Origin: an uncultured Isosphaeraceae bacterium
Lineage (GTDB): Bacteria > Planctomycetota > Planctomycetia > Isosphaerales > Isosphaeraceae
Reading direction: 5' to 3'
Length of the DNA stretch: 19,043 nucleotides
NCBI GenBank assembly: GCA_937907405.1
Contig: CALCIC010000083.1
Coordinates: forward strand, 1 to 19,043
Shown piece after piece: positions 13,987-19,043 of the stretch (its first letter is position 1; each line of letters begins with the position of its first letter). The notes beneath the pieces are model-generated. The model did not search any database. It worked only from the letters and a program-made list of their open reading frames with translations, and was not told where the DNA came from. A program made the translations under genes and the position numbers.

Positions 13987-14489
13987 CGGCCGCCTCCCTT
14001 CCGGCACGACCGGCGGGGCTTCGCGGGCTTGGGTTTGGGCTTGGACAGGTCGATCCCGCGCGATCGATACCACGCGACGACGGCGGAATCGACGACCTCG
14101 CCATCGACTTGGGCGATATGCTCGGGGCACAGCGTGTGGACGGTTCGCGGATAGCCGGGTGAGTTGGGCGTGGCCATGAAATACGCCTCGGAACGGCCGC
14201 CGCGCGCCACGCAGCCGCGCGCCCAGGCGGCGCGAACTTCGGCGACCGCTTCGGCCAGTTCCCGCGTCATACTCGCCAGCGTCGTGAAGCCGCCGTCGCG
14301 AAGCCACGCCTCCAAGGTGGCGGGCTTCCAGAGCGGCGCAACGCCGTCCAGCGCGTCGGCGTCGGGGAAGATCCGCAAGAGGACCAAGGCGGTCAGTTCG
14401 GCGGTCGACTCGAGCCCCAACGCGGCGGCCACGTCGCGGCCGTCGAACATCAGCGACGCGAGGCGGGGGTACGGGGTGGCTTTAGGCAT
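13983..14489 (-). CDS. Hypothetical protein of the element (about 168 aa)
   Basis: I do not recognise this protein. It has FDGRDVAAALGLESTAELTALVLLRIFPDADALDGVAPLWKPATLEAWLRDGG near the N-terminus, which looks like an HTH or MerR-like segment with a conserved WKPATLEAWL, then a helical middle and a basic C-terminal tail (KPKPKPAKPRR). The ATG at 14489 is chosen because AAGGGG sits about 9 bases upstream and it overlaps the previous stop by 8 bases; an ATG at 14498 has the purine run immediately against it. The overlaps on both sides support a real gene in the element operon. Confidence 0.6.
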   Translation of the reverse strand: MPKATPYPRLASLMFDGRDVAAALGLESTAELTALVLLRIFPDADALDGVAPLWKPATLEAWLRDGGFTTLASMTRELAEAVAEVRAAWARGCVARGGRSEAYFMATPNSPGYPRTVHTLCPEHIAQVDGEVVDSAVVAWYRSRGIDLSKPKPKPAKPRRSCRKGGGR

Positions 14490-14688
14490 CGCGGCCATCC
14501 CCTTCCCCGGCGGGGGCGAGGCGAGGCTTGCGGCGCGTCACGCGCCAGCCGAGACGGTCAAGCTCGCCACGACAAGCCGACATGCGCGGATAGTCTTCCG
14601 CGTCGTCGTCGGCGATCAACTCGCGGAACCAGAAGATCGGCGATTCCTCGGGCCGGAAGGCGTCCGGCGCGTCGGGTCGCTTGGGCAT
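14482..14688 (-). CDS. Small acidic hypothetical protein of the element (68 aa)
   Basis: The product starts MPKRPDAPDAFRPEESPIFW, continues FRELIADDDAEDYPRMSACRGELDRLGWRV and ends in a basic stretch. No family is recognised. The ATG at 14688 is chosen because AGGTGGGA lies about 6 bases upstream; an upstream start at 14742 is Arg-rich and less likely. The TAA overlaps the next gene start by 8 bases, matching the overlapping style of the element. It could be an early regulatory or anti-host factor, but nothing in the sequence proves that. Confidence 0.5.
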   Translation of the reverse strand: MPKRPDAPDAFRPEESPIFWFRELIADDDAEDYPRMSACRGELDRLGWRVTRRKPRLAPAGEGDGRDA

Positions 14689-14737
14689 CGTGTTCCCACC
14701 TCGGGCGTTCGGTCGGATCGGGTCGCGACGATCGCGG

Positions 14738-14771
14738 CCCACGACCTACGCGCGGCCGGGTGGGTCGTGGG
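14738..14771. promoter_or_regulatory. Inverted repeat upstream of the element's small-gene operon
   Basis: CCCACGACC (14738-14746) and GGTCGTGGG (14763-14771) are a perfect 9-base inverted repeat with a 16-base spacer, about 50 bases upstream of the 68-residue gene on the - strand. Position suits an operator or a hairpin in the 5' leader of the element operon. No recognisable -35/-10 pair was found with it. Confidence 0.3.
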
Positions 14772-14848
14772 TGGGTGGGTTTCTCGAAAACCCCGGCTTT
14801 CATGCGGCGAAACCGCCCTCGGATGGTTGTAAAAGTCGGGTGGACGGC

Positions 14849-15154
14849 TCAGTCGTCTTTTTCATCGACGGCCTGCATTCCCCCCGTCCGCCGGTCCCGA
14901 TACCCGCGCTTGGGCCGACGGTCGGGCGGCATCAACCCTATGATGATGTCTACTTCCCTTGGGTATCGCTTCCTCAGATTGGTGCGATCCACCCCAGCGC
15001 CGCCGGCCGCGGGTTGCCGATCAGTCCGTAGTTCTCGATCGGTTGGTAAGGCATAACCGGCTTCCTCCCACGGCCACGTCCGCGCCGCCGGGGCCTTGCC
15101 GTCCTCGCCCTCGCCGACGCCGACGAGGGTGATCTCGAAAGGCTCGGCCGGCAT
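14849..15154 (-). CDS. Hypothetical protein at the right end of the element (101 aa)
   Basis: The frame reads MPAEPFEITLVGVGEGEDGKAPAA and later DRTNLRKRYPREVDIIIGLMPPDRRPKRGYRDRRTGG. The segment TNLRKRYPREVDIIIGLM looks protein-like, but the rest is Pro/Arg/Gly-rich, and no family is recognised. The ribosome binding site is weak (GGAA 5 bases before the ATG). It is the last candidate gene before the catalase and may mark the right side of the element. Moderate chance that it is spurious. Confidence 0.4.
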   Translation of the reverse strand: MPAEPFEITLVGVGEGEDGKAPAARTWPWEEAGYALPTDRELRTDRQPAAGGAGVDRTNLRKRYPREVDIIIGLMPPDRRPKRGYRDRRTGGMQAVDEKDD

Positions 15155-15202
15155 GGTCGTTCCGGTTCATCGTCATTCGATGGAGTGGCGTCGGCGGCGC
15201 GC

Positions 15203-16699
15203 TCAGCTCTCGCCCATGCCCTCGGCGGGCTTCGGCGCATCCCCCGCGCGCACCTTCATCTCGATCCGCCGGCCGACTTCGGCATCGATGTGCCTCCAGT
15301 ATTGGAAAGCGCGCCGGAGCACCTCGCCATGCACGCCGCCCAGCAGGCTCCCCGAAACCTGGTCGACCAGCTTCGTCCGCTGCTCGTCGTCGAAGACCTT
15401 GCGCACCAGGGCGCCCGGCTGGGAGAAATCGTCGTCGTCGCGCGGTTGATAGGCGCTTCGCACCATCTCGCCATCCGCTTCCCAGCCGTCCGGCGCCGGC
15501 CCCGTCTCGTCGGCCCATCCGCGGCCCCCGCCGTTGGGCGCGTAGACCGGCGCGGCGCCGCTGTGCTCGTACGCCATCTGTCCGTCGAACTGGTAGGTGT
15601 TGACCGGCACCTTCGGGCGGTTCACCGGGAGCTGATGGAAGTTCGTGCCGATGCGATTGCGCTGGGCGTCGTTGTAGGCGAACGCGCGGCCGAGCAGCAT
15701 CTTGTCCGGCGACAGGCCGATCCCCGGCACCGTGTTGCCCGGCGAGAAGGCCGCCTGCTCGATCTGGGCGAAGAAGTTCTCCGGGTTGCGGTTGAGCGTC
15801 ATCGTGCCGACTTTTTGCAGCGGGTAGTCCGCGTGCGGCCAGGTCTTCGTCAGGTCGAACGGGTTGACGCGATACGACTTGGCCTCCGCGTACGGCATGA
15901 TCTGGACCGAGAGCGTCCAGCTCGGACGGTCGCCTCGGGCGATCGCCTCGAACAGGTCGCGACGGTGAAAGTCCGCGTCCCGGCCCGCCATCTCCGCGGC
16001 CTCGGCGTTGGTGAAGAACGCCATGCCCTGGTTCGTGTGGAAATGGTATTTCACCCAGAACCTCTCCCCGGCGGCGTTAATCCACATGTAGGTGTGCGAT
16101 CCGTAGCCGTTCATGTGGCGCCAGGTGCGCGGCAGCCCCCGCTCGCCCATCAGGTAGGTGACCTGGTGCGCGGTCTCGGGATTGCCGGTCCAGAAATCCC
16201 ACTGCATGTGGTTGTCGCGGAGACCCGAATCGGGGAGCCGCTTCTGGCTGCGGATGAAGTGGGGGAACTTCATCGGGTCCCGGACGAAGAAGATCGGCGT
16301 GTTGTTGCCGACCAGGTCGTAGTTGCCCTCCTCGGTGTAGAACTTCAGCGAGAAGCCGCGCACGTCGCGCCAGGTGTCCGGGCTGCCCTGCTCGCCCGCG
16401 ACGGTGGAGAAGCGGGCCAGCATCTCGGTGGCGGCGCCCTTCCGGAACAGGGCCGCCCGCGTGTACGCCGAGACGTCCTCCGTGGTCTCGAAGACGCCGA
16501 AGGCGCCCGAGCCCTTCGCGTGTGGTTGGCGCTCCGGCACCTTCTCGCGGTTGAAATGCGCCATCTGCTCGAGGAAATGCACGTCGTGGAGCAGGATGGG
16601 CCCGTCGGGGCCGATCGTCAGCGAGTTGCGGTCGCTGGGCGCCGGCGCGCCGCTGCTCATCGTGGAATCGACCGAATGGTCGCCCTTGGGCGCGGCCAT
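15203..16699 (-). CDS. katA: Catalase (heme-dependent, small-subunit type)
   Basis: This 498-residue protein is a complete monofunctional heme catalase that disproportionates hydrogen peroxide to water and oxygen. The active-site histidine is H60 (VPERQPHAKGSGAFG), the asparagine is in GNNTPIFFVRDPMKF at 131-133, and the proximal heme ligand is Y342 in RAFAYNDAQRNRIG, with R338 nearby. FHTNQG at 220-225 is the usual NADPH-region sequence of clade 3 enzymes. The length fits the small-subunit class (about 480-510). The ATG at 16699 starts MAAPKGDHS, with GGGAG about 12 bases upstream; the frame continues upstream without homology. The gene is alone on its transcript; regulation by a peroxide sensor cannot be seen. 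Confidence 0.97.
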   Translation of the reverse strand: MAAPKGDHSVDSTMSSGAPAPSDRNSLTIGPDGPILLHDVHFLEQMAHFNREKVPERQPHAKGSGAFGVFETTEDVSAYTRAALFRKGAATEMLARFSTVAGEQGSPDTWRDVRGFSLKFYTEEGNYDLVGNNTPIFFVRDPMKFPHFIRSQKRLPDSGLRDNHMQWDFWTGNPETAHQVTYLMGERGLPRTWRHMNGYGSHTYMWINAAGERFWVKYHFHTNQGMAFFTNAEAAEMAGRDADFHRRDLFEAIARGDRPSWTLSVQIMPYAEAKSYRVNPFDLTKTWPHADYPLQKVGTMTLNRNPENFFAQIEQAAFSPGNTVPGIGLSPDKMLLGRAFAYNDAQRNRIGTNFHQLPVNRPKVPVNTYQFDGQMAYEHSGAAPVYAPNGGGRGWADETGPAPDGWEADGEMVRSAYQPRDDDDFSQPGALVRKVFDDEQRTKLVDQVSGSLLGGVHGEVLRRAFQYWRHIDAEVGRRIEMKVRAGDAPKPAEGMGES

Positions 16700-16764
16700 G
16701 ATTTCTTTCTCCCTTGATGAAATCCAATCCCGTTGCTTGGAGACCGAGTCTATCACGATCCCCG

Positions 16765-16945
16765 TCAGGAAGCGCTTTGCGCGGTTGGCCATTCCTCGTG
16801 GAACCAGGTCAGCCCACCGCCCACGAAGTACGTCGAGCCTGTGACGCACGCGGCGTCGTCGGAGGTCAGGAAGGCCGCGACGGCCGCCACGTCTTCCGGC
16901 GTGCCGAGCCGCCCCAGCGGGATCTGCCGCGGCGGCGCCTCCAGC
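16765..16945 (-). pseudogene. C-terminal remnant of a short-chain dehydrogenase (SDR)
   Basis: The last 55 or so codons before a TGA at 16767-16765 read RQIPLGRLGTPEDVAAVAAF, then LTSDDAACVTGSTYFVGGG, the standard C-terminal segment of classical SDRs (glucose 1-dehydrogenase/3-oxoacyl-ACP reductase type: P-x-G-R-x-G-x-P-E-D, then VTG-x-x-x-x-V-DGG). The Rossmann GxxxGxG part and the YxxxK catalytic pair are absent. The segment is out of frame with the neighbouring composite ORF. It is a 3' gene fragment directly abutting the glycoside hydrolase fragment. Confidence 0.75.
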
Positions 16946-17132
16946 CGAAGAGCAACGAGGGCGGCTTGCCGTCCGGATCGGGCGCCGCCGTCAGGCGGAA
17001 GTCGCCGAGCGTGGCGTGCTCGGCCGCGATCGCGTCCTCGCCGGCCTGCTCCAGGCGCGGCTTCGGCCAGCCGCCCTCCTCATGATCGCCGCCCCAGGAC
17101 CAGGTGTTGCGGAACCACGGGGTGGGGAGCAG
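16946..17132 (-). pseudogene. Internal fragment of an MGH1-like glycoside hydrolase
   Basis: About 62 residues, LLPTPWFRNTWSWGGDHEEG through AAEHATLGDFRLTA to PPSLLF, resemble the middle of large (about 880 residue) MGH1-like glycosidase proteins, in which LPTLWFRNTWSWG is followed by a short domain and then an LLF-x-ENETN motif. Here the sequence stops at LLF and passes into the SDR fragment. It is in frame with the dioxygenase fragment upstream, so a fused ORF exists, but no active site of either family is complete. Assignment is from memory of the family. Confidence 0.6.
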
Positions 17133-17516
17133 TTGCCGCTCCATCCACGACGGGAGCGTGAGCTTCGCGCCGAGTTCCTCCGCCGGCTCGTCGTCGGCGA
17201 ACCCGGGGGCGTCGGTCGCGATCTCGAACAGAACCCCGCCGGGCTCCCGAAAGTAGATCGAGCGAACGTGCGAGCGGTTCGTGGCCGGCGAGGCGTCGAA
17301 CCCGAGCCGCCTGATCTCCTCGCGCCAGCCCATCGGCTCGTCGTCGTTCGGCGCGCGGAAGGCGACGTGGTGGACGACGCCGGCGCCCATCAAGCCCGTC
17401 CGGGCGTCGGGCGCACGGAGGAGGTCCACGACCGACGCGAACCCGTCGCCCGCCGCCTCCCGGTCCTCAAAGTGGCTCTCGCCGTCCTCGTCGGCCCAGA
17501 CGCGCGTGACCTTCAT
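17133..17516 (-). pseudogene. Chimeric ORF start: cupin N-terminus joined to C-terminal half of a ring-cleaving dioxygenase
   Basis: The first 21 residues (MKVTRVWADEDGESHFEDRE) match the usual beginning of a small cupin-domain protein. From about residue 25 (FASVVDLLRAPDARTGLMGAGVVHHVAFRAP to FREPGGVLFEIATDAPGFADDEPAEELGAKLTLPSW) it is the second VOC/glyoxalase module of a ring-cleaving dioxygenase of the MhqO type, with metal-ligand region HHVAF and E in FREPGGVLFE. The first VOC module is missing; the normal protein is about 300-320 residues. The ORF continues into the glycoside hydrolase fragment and reads on to 16866. A functional product is unlikely but not excluded, because the second VOC module is whole. 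Confidence 0.65.
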
Positions 17517-17849
17517 ATGTCCGCCTCCGCGGCGAGCCGGGCGAGCGGCGCGGGGTCTTCAGCGCGCCGCTCCCTGAAAAAGGCCGAGTGATGTGTCGTC
17601 GTCTGCCCGCCAAGGATCTAGAGCGGATTGTATCCACGACGGACCAACCCGAGAACTCCGCCGCCGCACGACACAACTCGCCCGCCGAGGCCGAGTCGGG
17701 GCGGCGCCTGGCTAGGCGGTCTCCGTAAGCGAGCAGCGCGAGCGAGCTCGTCCCATCCGGCCACCGCGGTAGTCCAGCATTACCCCGAGGGCGACTTCCG
17801 CGCTTCCGCCAGGGCTTCCATCGTCGCCCTCTTCGCGATTCTCTTGCTC
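17517..17849. other. Intergenic stretch without a recognisable gene
   Basis: Between the composite remnant and the DoxX gene I see no supported coding region. The open frames have Arg/Ser/Pro-rich translations without family resemblance. A few short inverted stretches occur around GAGCAGCGCGAGCGAGCTC (about 17740-17758), but no clear terminator or promoter. Confidence 0.5.
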
Positions 17850-18305
17850 CTACTCGAGGACGAGGAACGGACGTCCCGACGGCATCGACTTTGACAGGGG
17901 CAAGAATCGCCCGACGGCATACCTCCCGGGACCCGCGATCAGGATGGGGGCCAACAGCCCGATCAGGGCCAGGTTGAATTCGAACCCGCCCTCGGCGAGG
18001 AAGAAGCCGTTCTTCCCATGGACCATCGCGATCGCGCCGATCATGACCACGATCAGGGAGGCGGCGGAGAACCGGCTTAGGAAGCCGGCCACCAGCCCCA
18101 ACCCCCCGAAGAACTCGCCGACGGCGACCGGGTAGCCCATCGGACCCATCATCTCGACGGTCGCCCCCAGGCCCGAGCCCCCGAAGGCCCCGAAGAGTTT
18201 CTGCGCGCCGTGCGCGGCGAAGATCGTGCCCGCGACGACTCGCAGGATCAACAGGGAGAGATCCACGGCCGGACGGTCTCGCGGGACCGATTGACCATTT
18301 GTCAC
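17850..18305 (-). CDS. DoxX family membrane protein
   Basis: This 151-residue protein has four hydrophobic segments (about 15-33, 58-78, 82-97 and 108-125) and the DoxX signature LSLLILRVVAGTIFAAHGAQKLFGAFGG, with GEFFGGLGLVAGFLSR in the second helix. DoxX proteins sit in the inner membrane and are linked to oxidative-stress or thiosulfate/quinone-related functions, mostly without proven reactions. The start is GTG at 18305, set by GGAGGAGGG about 8 bases upstream. The length is usual (130-160). It is transcribed alone on the - strand; closeness to catalase fits a stress theme but no shared operon is seen. Confidence 0.92.
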   Translation of the reverse strand: MTNGQSVPRDRPAVDLSLLILRVVAGTIFAAHGAQKLFGAFGGSGLGATVEMMGPMGYPVAVGEFFGGLGLVAGFLSRFSAASLIVVMIGAIAMVHGKNGFFLAEGGFEFNLALIGLLAPILIAGPGRYAVGRFLPLSKSMPSGRPFLVLE

Positions 18306-18601
18306 GTCTGTACCCTCCTCCCTTTTAACGACTCGGACGACCCGATGCGATCGAGGAAGCCACGGACGAACCGCTTGAGTCGCCAGGGACCCCGCGAACC
18401 GACGGCTCGGCCCCGCTCGGTATCAATCCCACCGCGGCGCGGCGAGCCGTCGAACGACCCCCACCGAAAGCTCCCGGACAGTCCGACAAGTTTCGCCACG
18501 CCGCACCCGACTCCCTCAAGGCATCAGGACTCGGATTCGCGCCGACGACTCGCGACGCCGATGCGCCGACAATCATAGACCCGGCATAGCCGATCCGGCT
18601 A
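18306..18601. other. Gap between DoxX and the insertion sequence
   Basis: About 300 bases with no supported gene. The - strand frame covering 18325-18738 runs through the insertion-sequence end and has a low-complexity translation, so it is rejected. The DoxX promoter should lie here, but I see no convincing boxes. Confidence 0.5.
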
Positions 18602-19006
18602 GGCTCTGTCAGAAAACCGGTCTTGCCATGATGTATACCCAGGTACACATCAGGGAGGTTCGGCATCGTGGTTCGACATGGATTGACCGACGACGAATGG
18701 GAATTGATCCGCGACGTCTTTCGGCCCCCGGCCCCCACCGGTCGACCGCCACGCGATCGGCGACAGATCGTCGACGCGATCCTCTGGATCCTTCGAACCG
18801 GGGCGCCTTGGCGCGACTTGCCTGAAGAATTCGGTCCCCAGGGGACGGTTTGGAATCTCTTTGACAGGTGGAACGCCGATGGGACTTTGGATACGATCTT
18901 GTCCCGCCCGCGGCCCTCGCGGATCGACGCCGGCGAAATTGATGATGAACTCTGGTGCGTCGACGGCGCCTCGGTGCGTGCCGCGCGCGGAACGCCGCCG
19001 AAATAA
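18602..19006 (+). mobile_element. Left end of a truncated IS5-family insertion sequence
   Basis: The end GGCTCTGTCAGAAAA begins at 18602 directly after a TA dinucleotide, the usual target of the IS427 group of IS5 elements. A leader of 66 bases leads to the transposase. No matching right terminal repeat appears before the window ends, and coding similarity is lost near 18995, so the element appears cut before its second half. Confidence 0.6.
18668..19006 (+). pseudogene. IS5-family transposase, N-terminal part (orfA), truncated
   Basis: The 112-residue product has the DUF4096 N-terminal domain: LTDDEWELIRDVFRPP, then RRQIVDAILWILRTGAPWRDLPEEFGPQGTVWNLFDRW, ending at the first catalytic-domain strand ELWCVDGASVRAAR, whose D is the first DDE aspartate. 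In intact elements the sequence then enters an A/G-rich frameshift site and a second frame with the remaining D and E. Here it changes to unrelated sequence (GTPPK, stop). GTG at 18668 has GGGAGG about 9 bases upstream. The product lacks two catalytic residues and cannot transpose the element alone. Confidence 0.8.
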
Positions 19007-19043
19007 CTTCCCGGAATTTAACCACGGAGTCACGGAGGACACG
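19007..19043. repeat. Short CACGGA-rich repeat at the window edge
   Basis: After the transposase stop the sequence contains CACGGA twice and CACG at the very end (19023-19043), a low-complexity motif of a type often seen dispersed between genes in planctomycetes and related bacteria. It marks sequence foreign to the insertion sequence and may be the junction partner of its truncation. The window ends within it. Confidence 0.4.

Larger units (their letters stand above)
8890..15154. mobile_element. Integrated element at tRNA-Leu with PrimPol-DUF3987 and tyrosine recombinase
   Basis: The block from the tRNA fragment to just before the catalase gene is read entirely on the - strand. It has the gene set of a small integrative or satellite-like element: accessory small genes, AlpA-like HTH protein, primase-polymerase with DUF3987, and the integrase last, next to the att site. 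Many genes overlap by 4 to 8 bases. The left border is placed at the tRNA fragment. The right border is uncertain: I looked for a second copy of the tRNA 3' segment between 14700 and 15200 and found none, so the given end is only the last island-like gene. No capsid, tail or conjugation genes are present. Confidence 0.6.

Noticed and set aside
14700..15203. Second copy of the tRNA-Leu 3' end as the right border of the element
   Set aside because: I compared the T-arm and acceptor sequence by eye across this stretch and found no match, so the right border stays undefined.
15185..16717. 510-residue + strand ORF opposite the catalase
   Set aside because: It is an antisense shadow; the - strand encodes a complete catalase with all catalytic residues.

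Overview
The window looks like a high-GC bacterial chromosome, most likely a planctomycete of the Isosphaeraceae/Gemmataceae type. That is an inference from gene content: a PrimPol-DUF3987 integrative element, MGH1-like hydrolase and ring-cleaving dioxygenase fragments, a DoxX/catalase neighbourhood and an IS5-type transposase. No gene in the window fixes the taxonomy.

Left part (about 390-8600, + strand). A two-gene toxin-antitoxin pair comes first: an antitoxin with an AbrB-like N-terminus and a DUF1778-like C-terminus, then a GNAT acetyltransferase toxin. A tightly packed five-gene operon follows: (1) a SIS phosphosugar-isomerase-like/HAD phosphatase fusion, (2) a phosphoribosyltransferase-like protein of the type called PRTase-CE, (3) an ORC/CDC6-like P-loop ATPase, (4) a 376-residue protein I cannot name, (5) a PfkB-family kinase with two added CxxC motifs. 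Genes 2-5 overlap at their ends by 4, 4 and 11 bases, and gene 2 starts 15 bases after gene 1. The set reads as one machine: an ATPase switch plus four proteins that look built to handle phosphorylated sugars or PRPP. It is the best candidate for an undescribed, probably defence-related system.

Middle (about 8600-15150). A 3' fragment of a tRNA-Leu(CAG) with a collapsed D-arm and its own terminator marks an attachment site. To its right lies an integrated element read on the - strand: small accessory genes, an AlpA/excisionase-like HTH protein, a primase-polymerase/DUF3987 helicase-like protein split by a +1 frameshift, two small Cys-containing proteins and a tyrosine recombinase. Clustered short repeats near the att site look like integrase arm sites. 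A perfect 22-bp inverted repeat built from tandem 9-mers sits after the DUF3987 gene. The orientation of the tRNA fragment suggests it is the distal end of an island to the left (possibly carrying the five-gene operon), reused as the entry site of the element on the right.

Right part (about 15200-19043). This holds an intact clade-3-type catalase, then a strange composite remnant in which pieces of four unrelated families (cupin start, ring-cleaving dioxygenase C-terminal half, MGH1-like glycoside hydrolase, short-chain dehydrogenase end) are joined head to tail. A DoxX-family membrane protein and the left end of a truncated IS5-type insertion sequence close the window.
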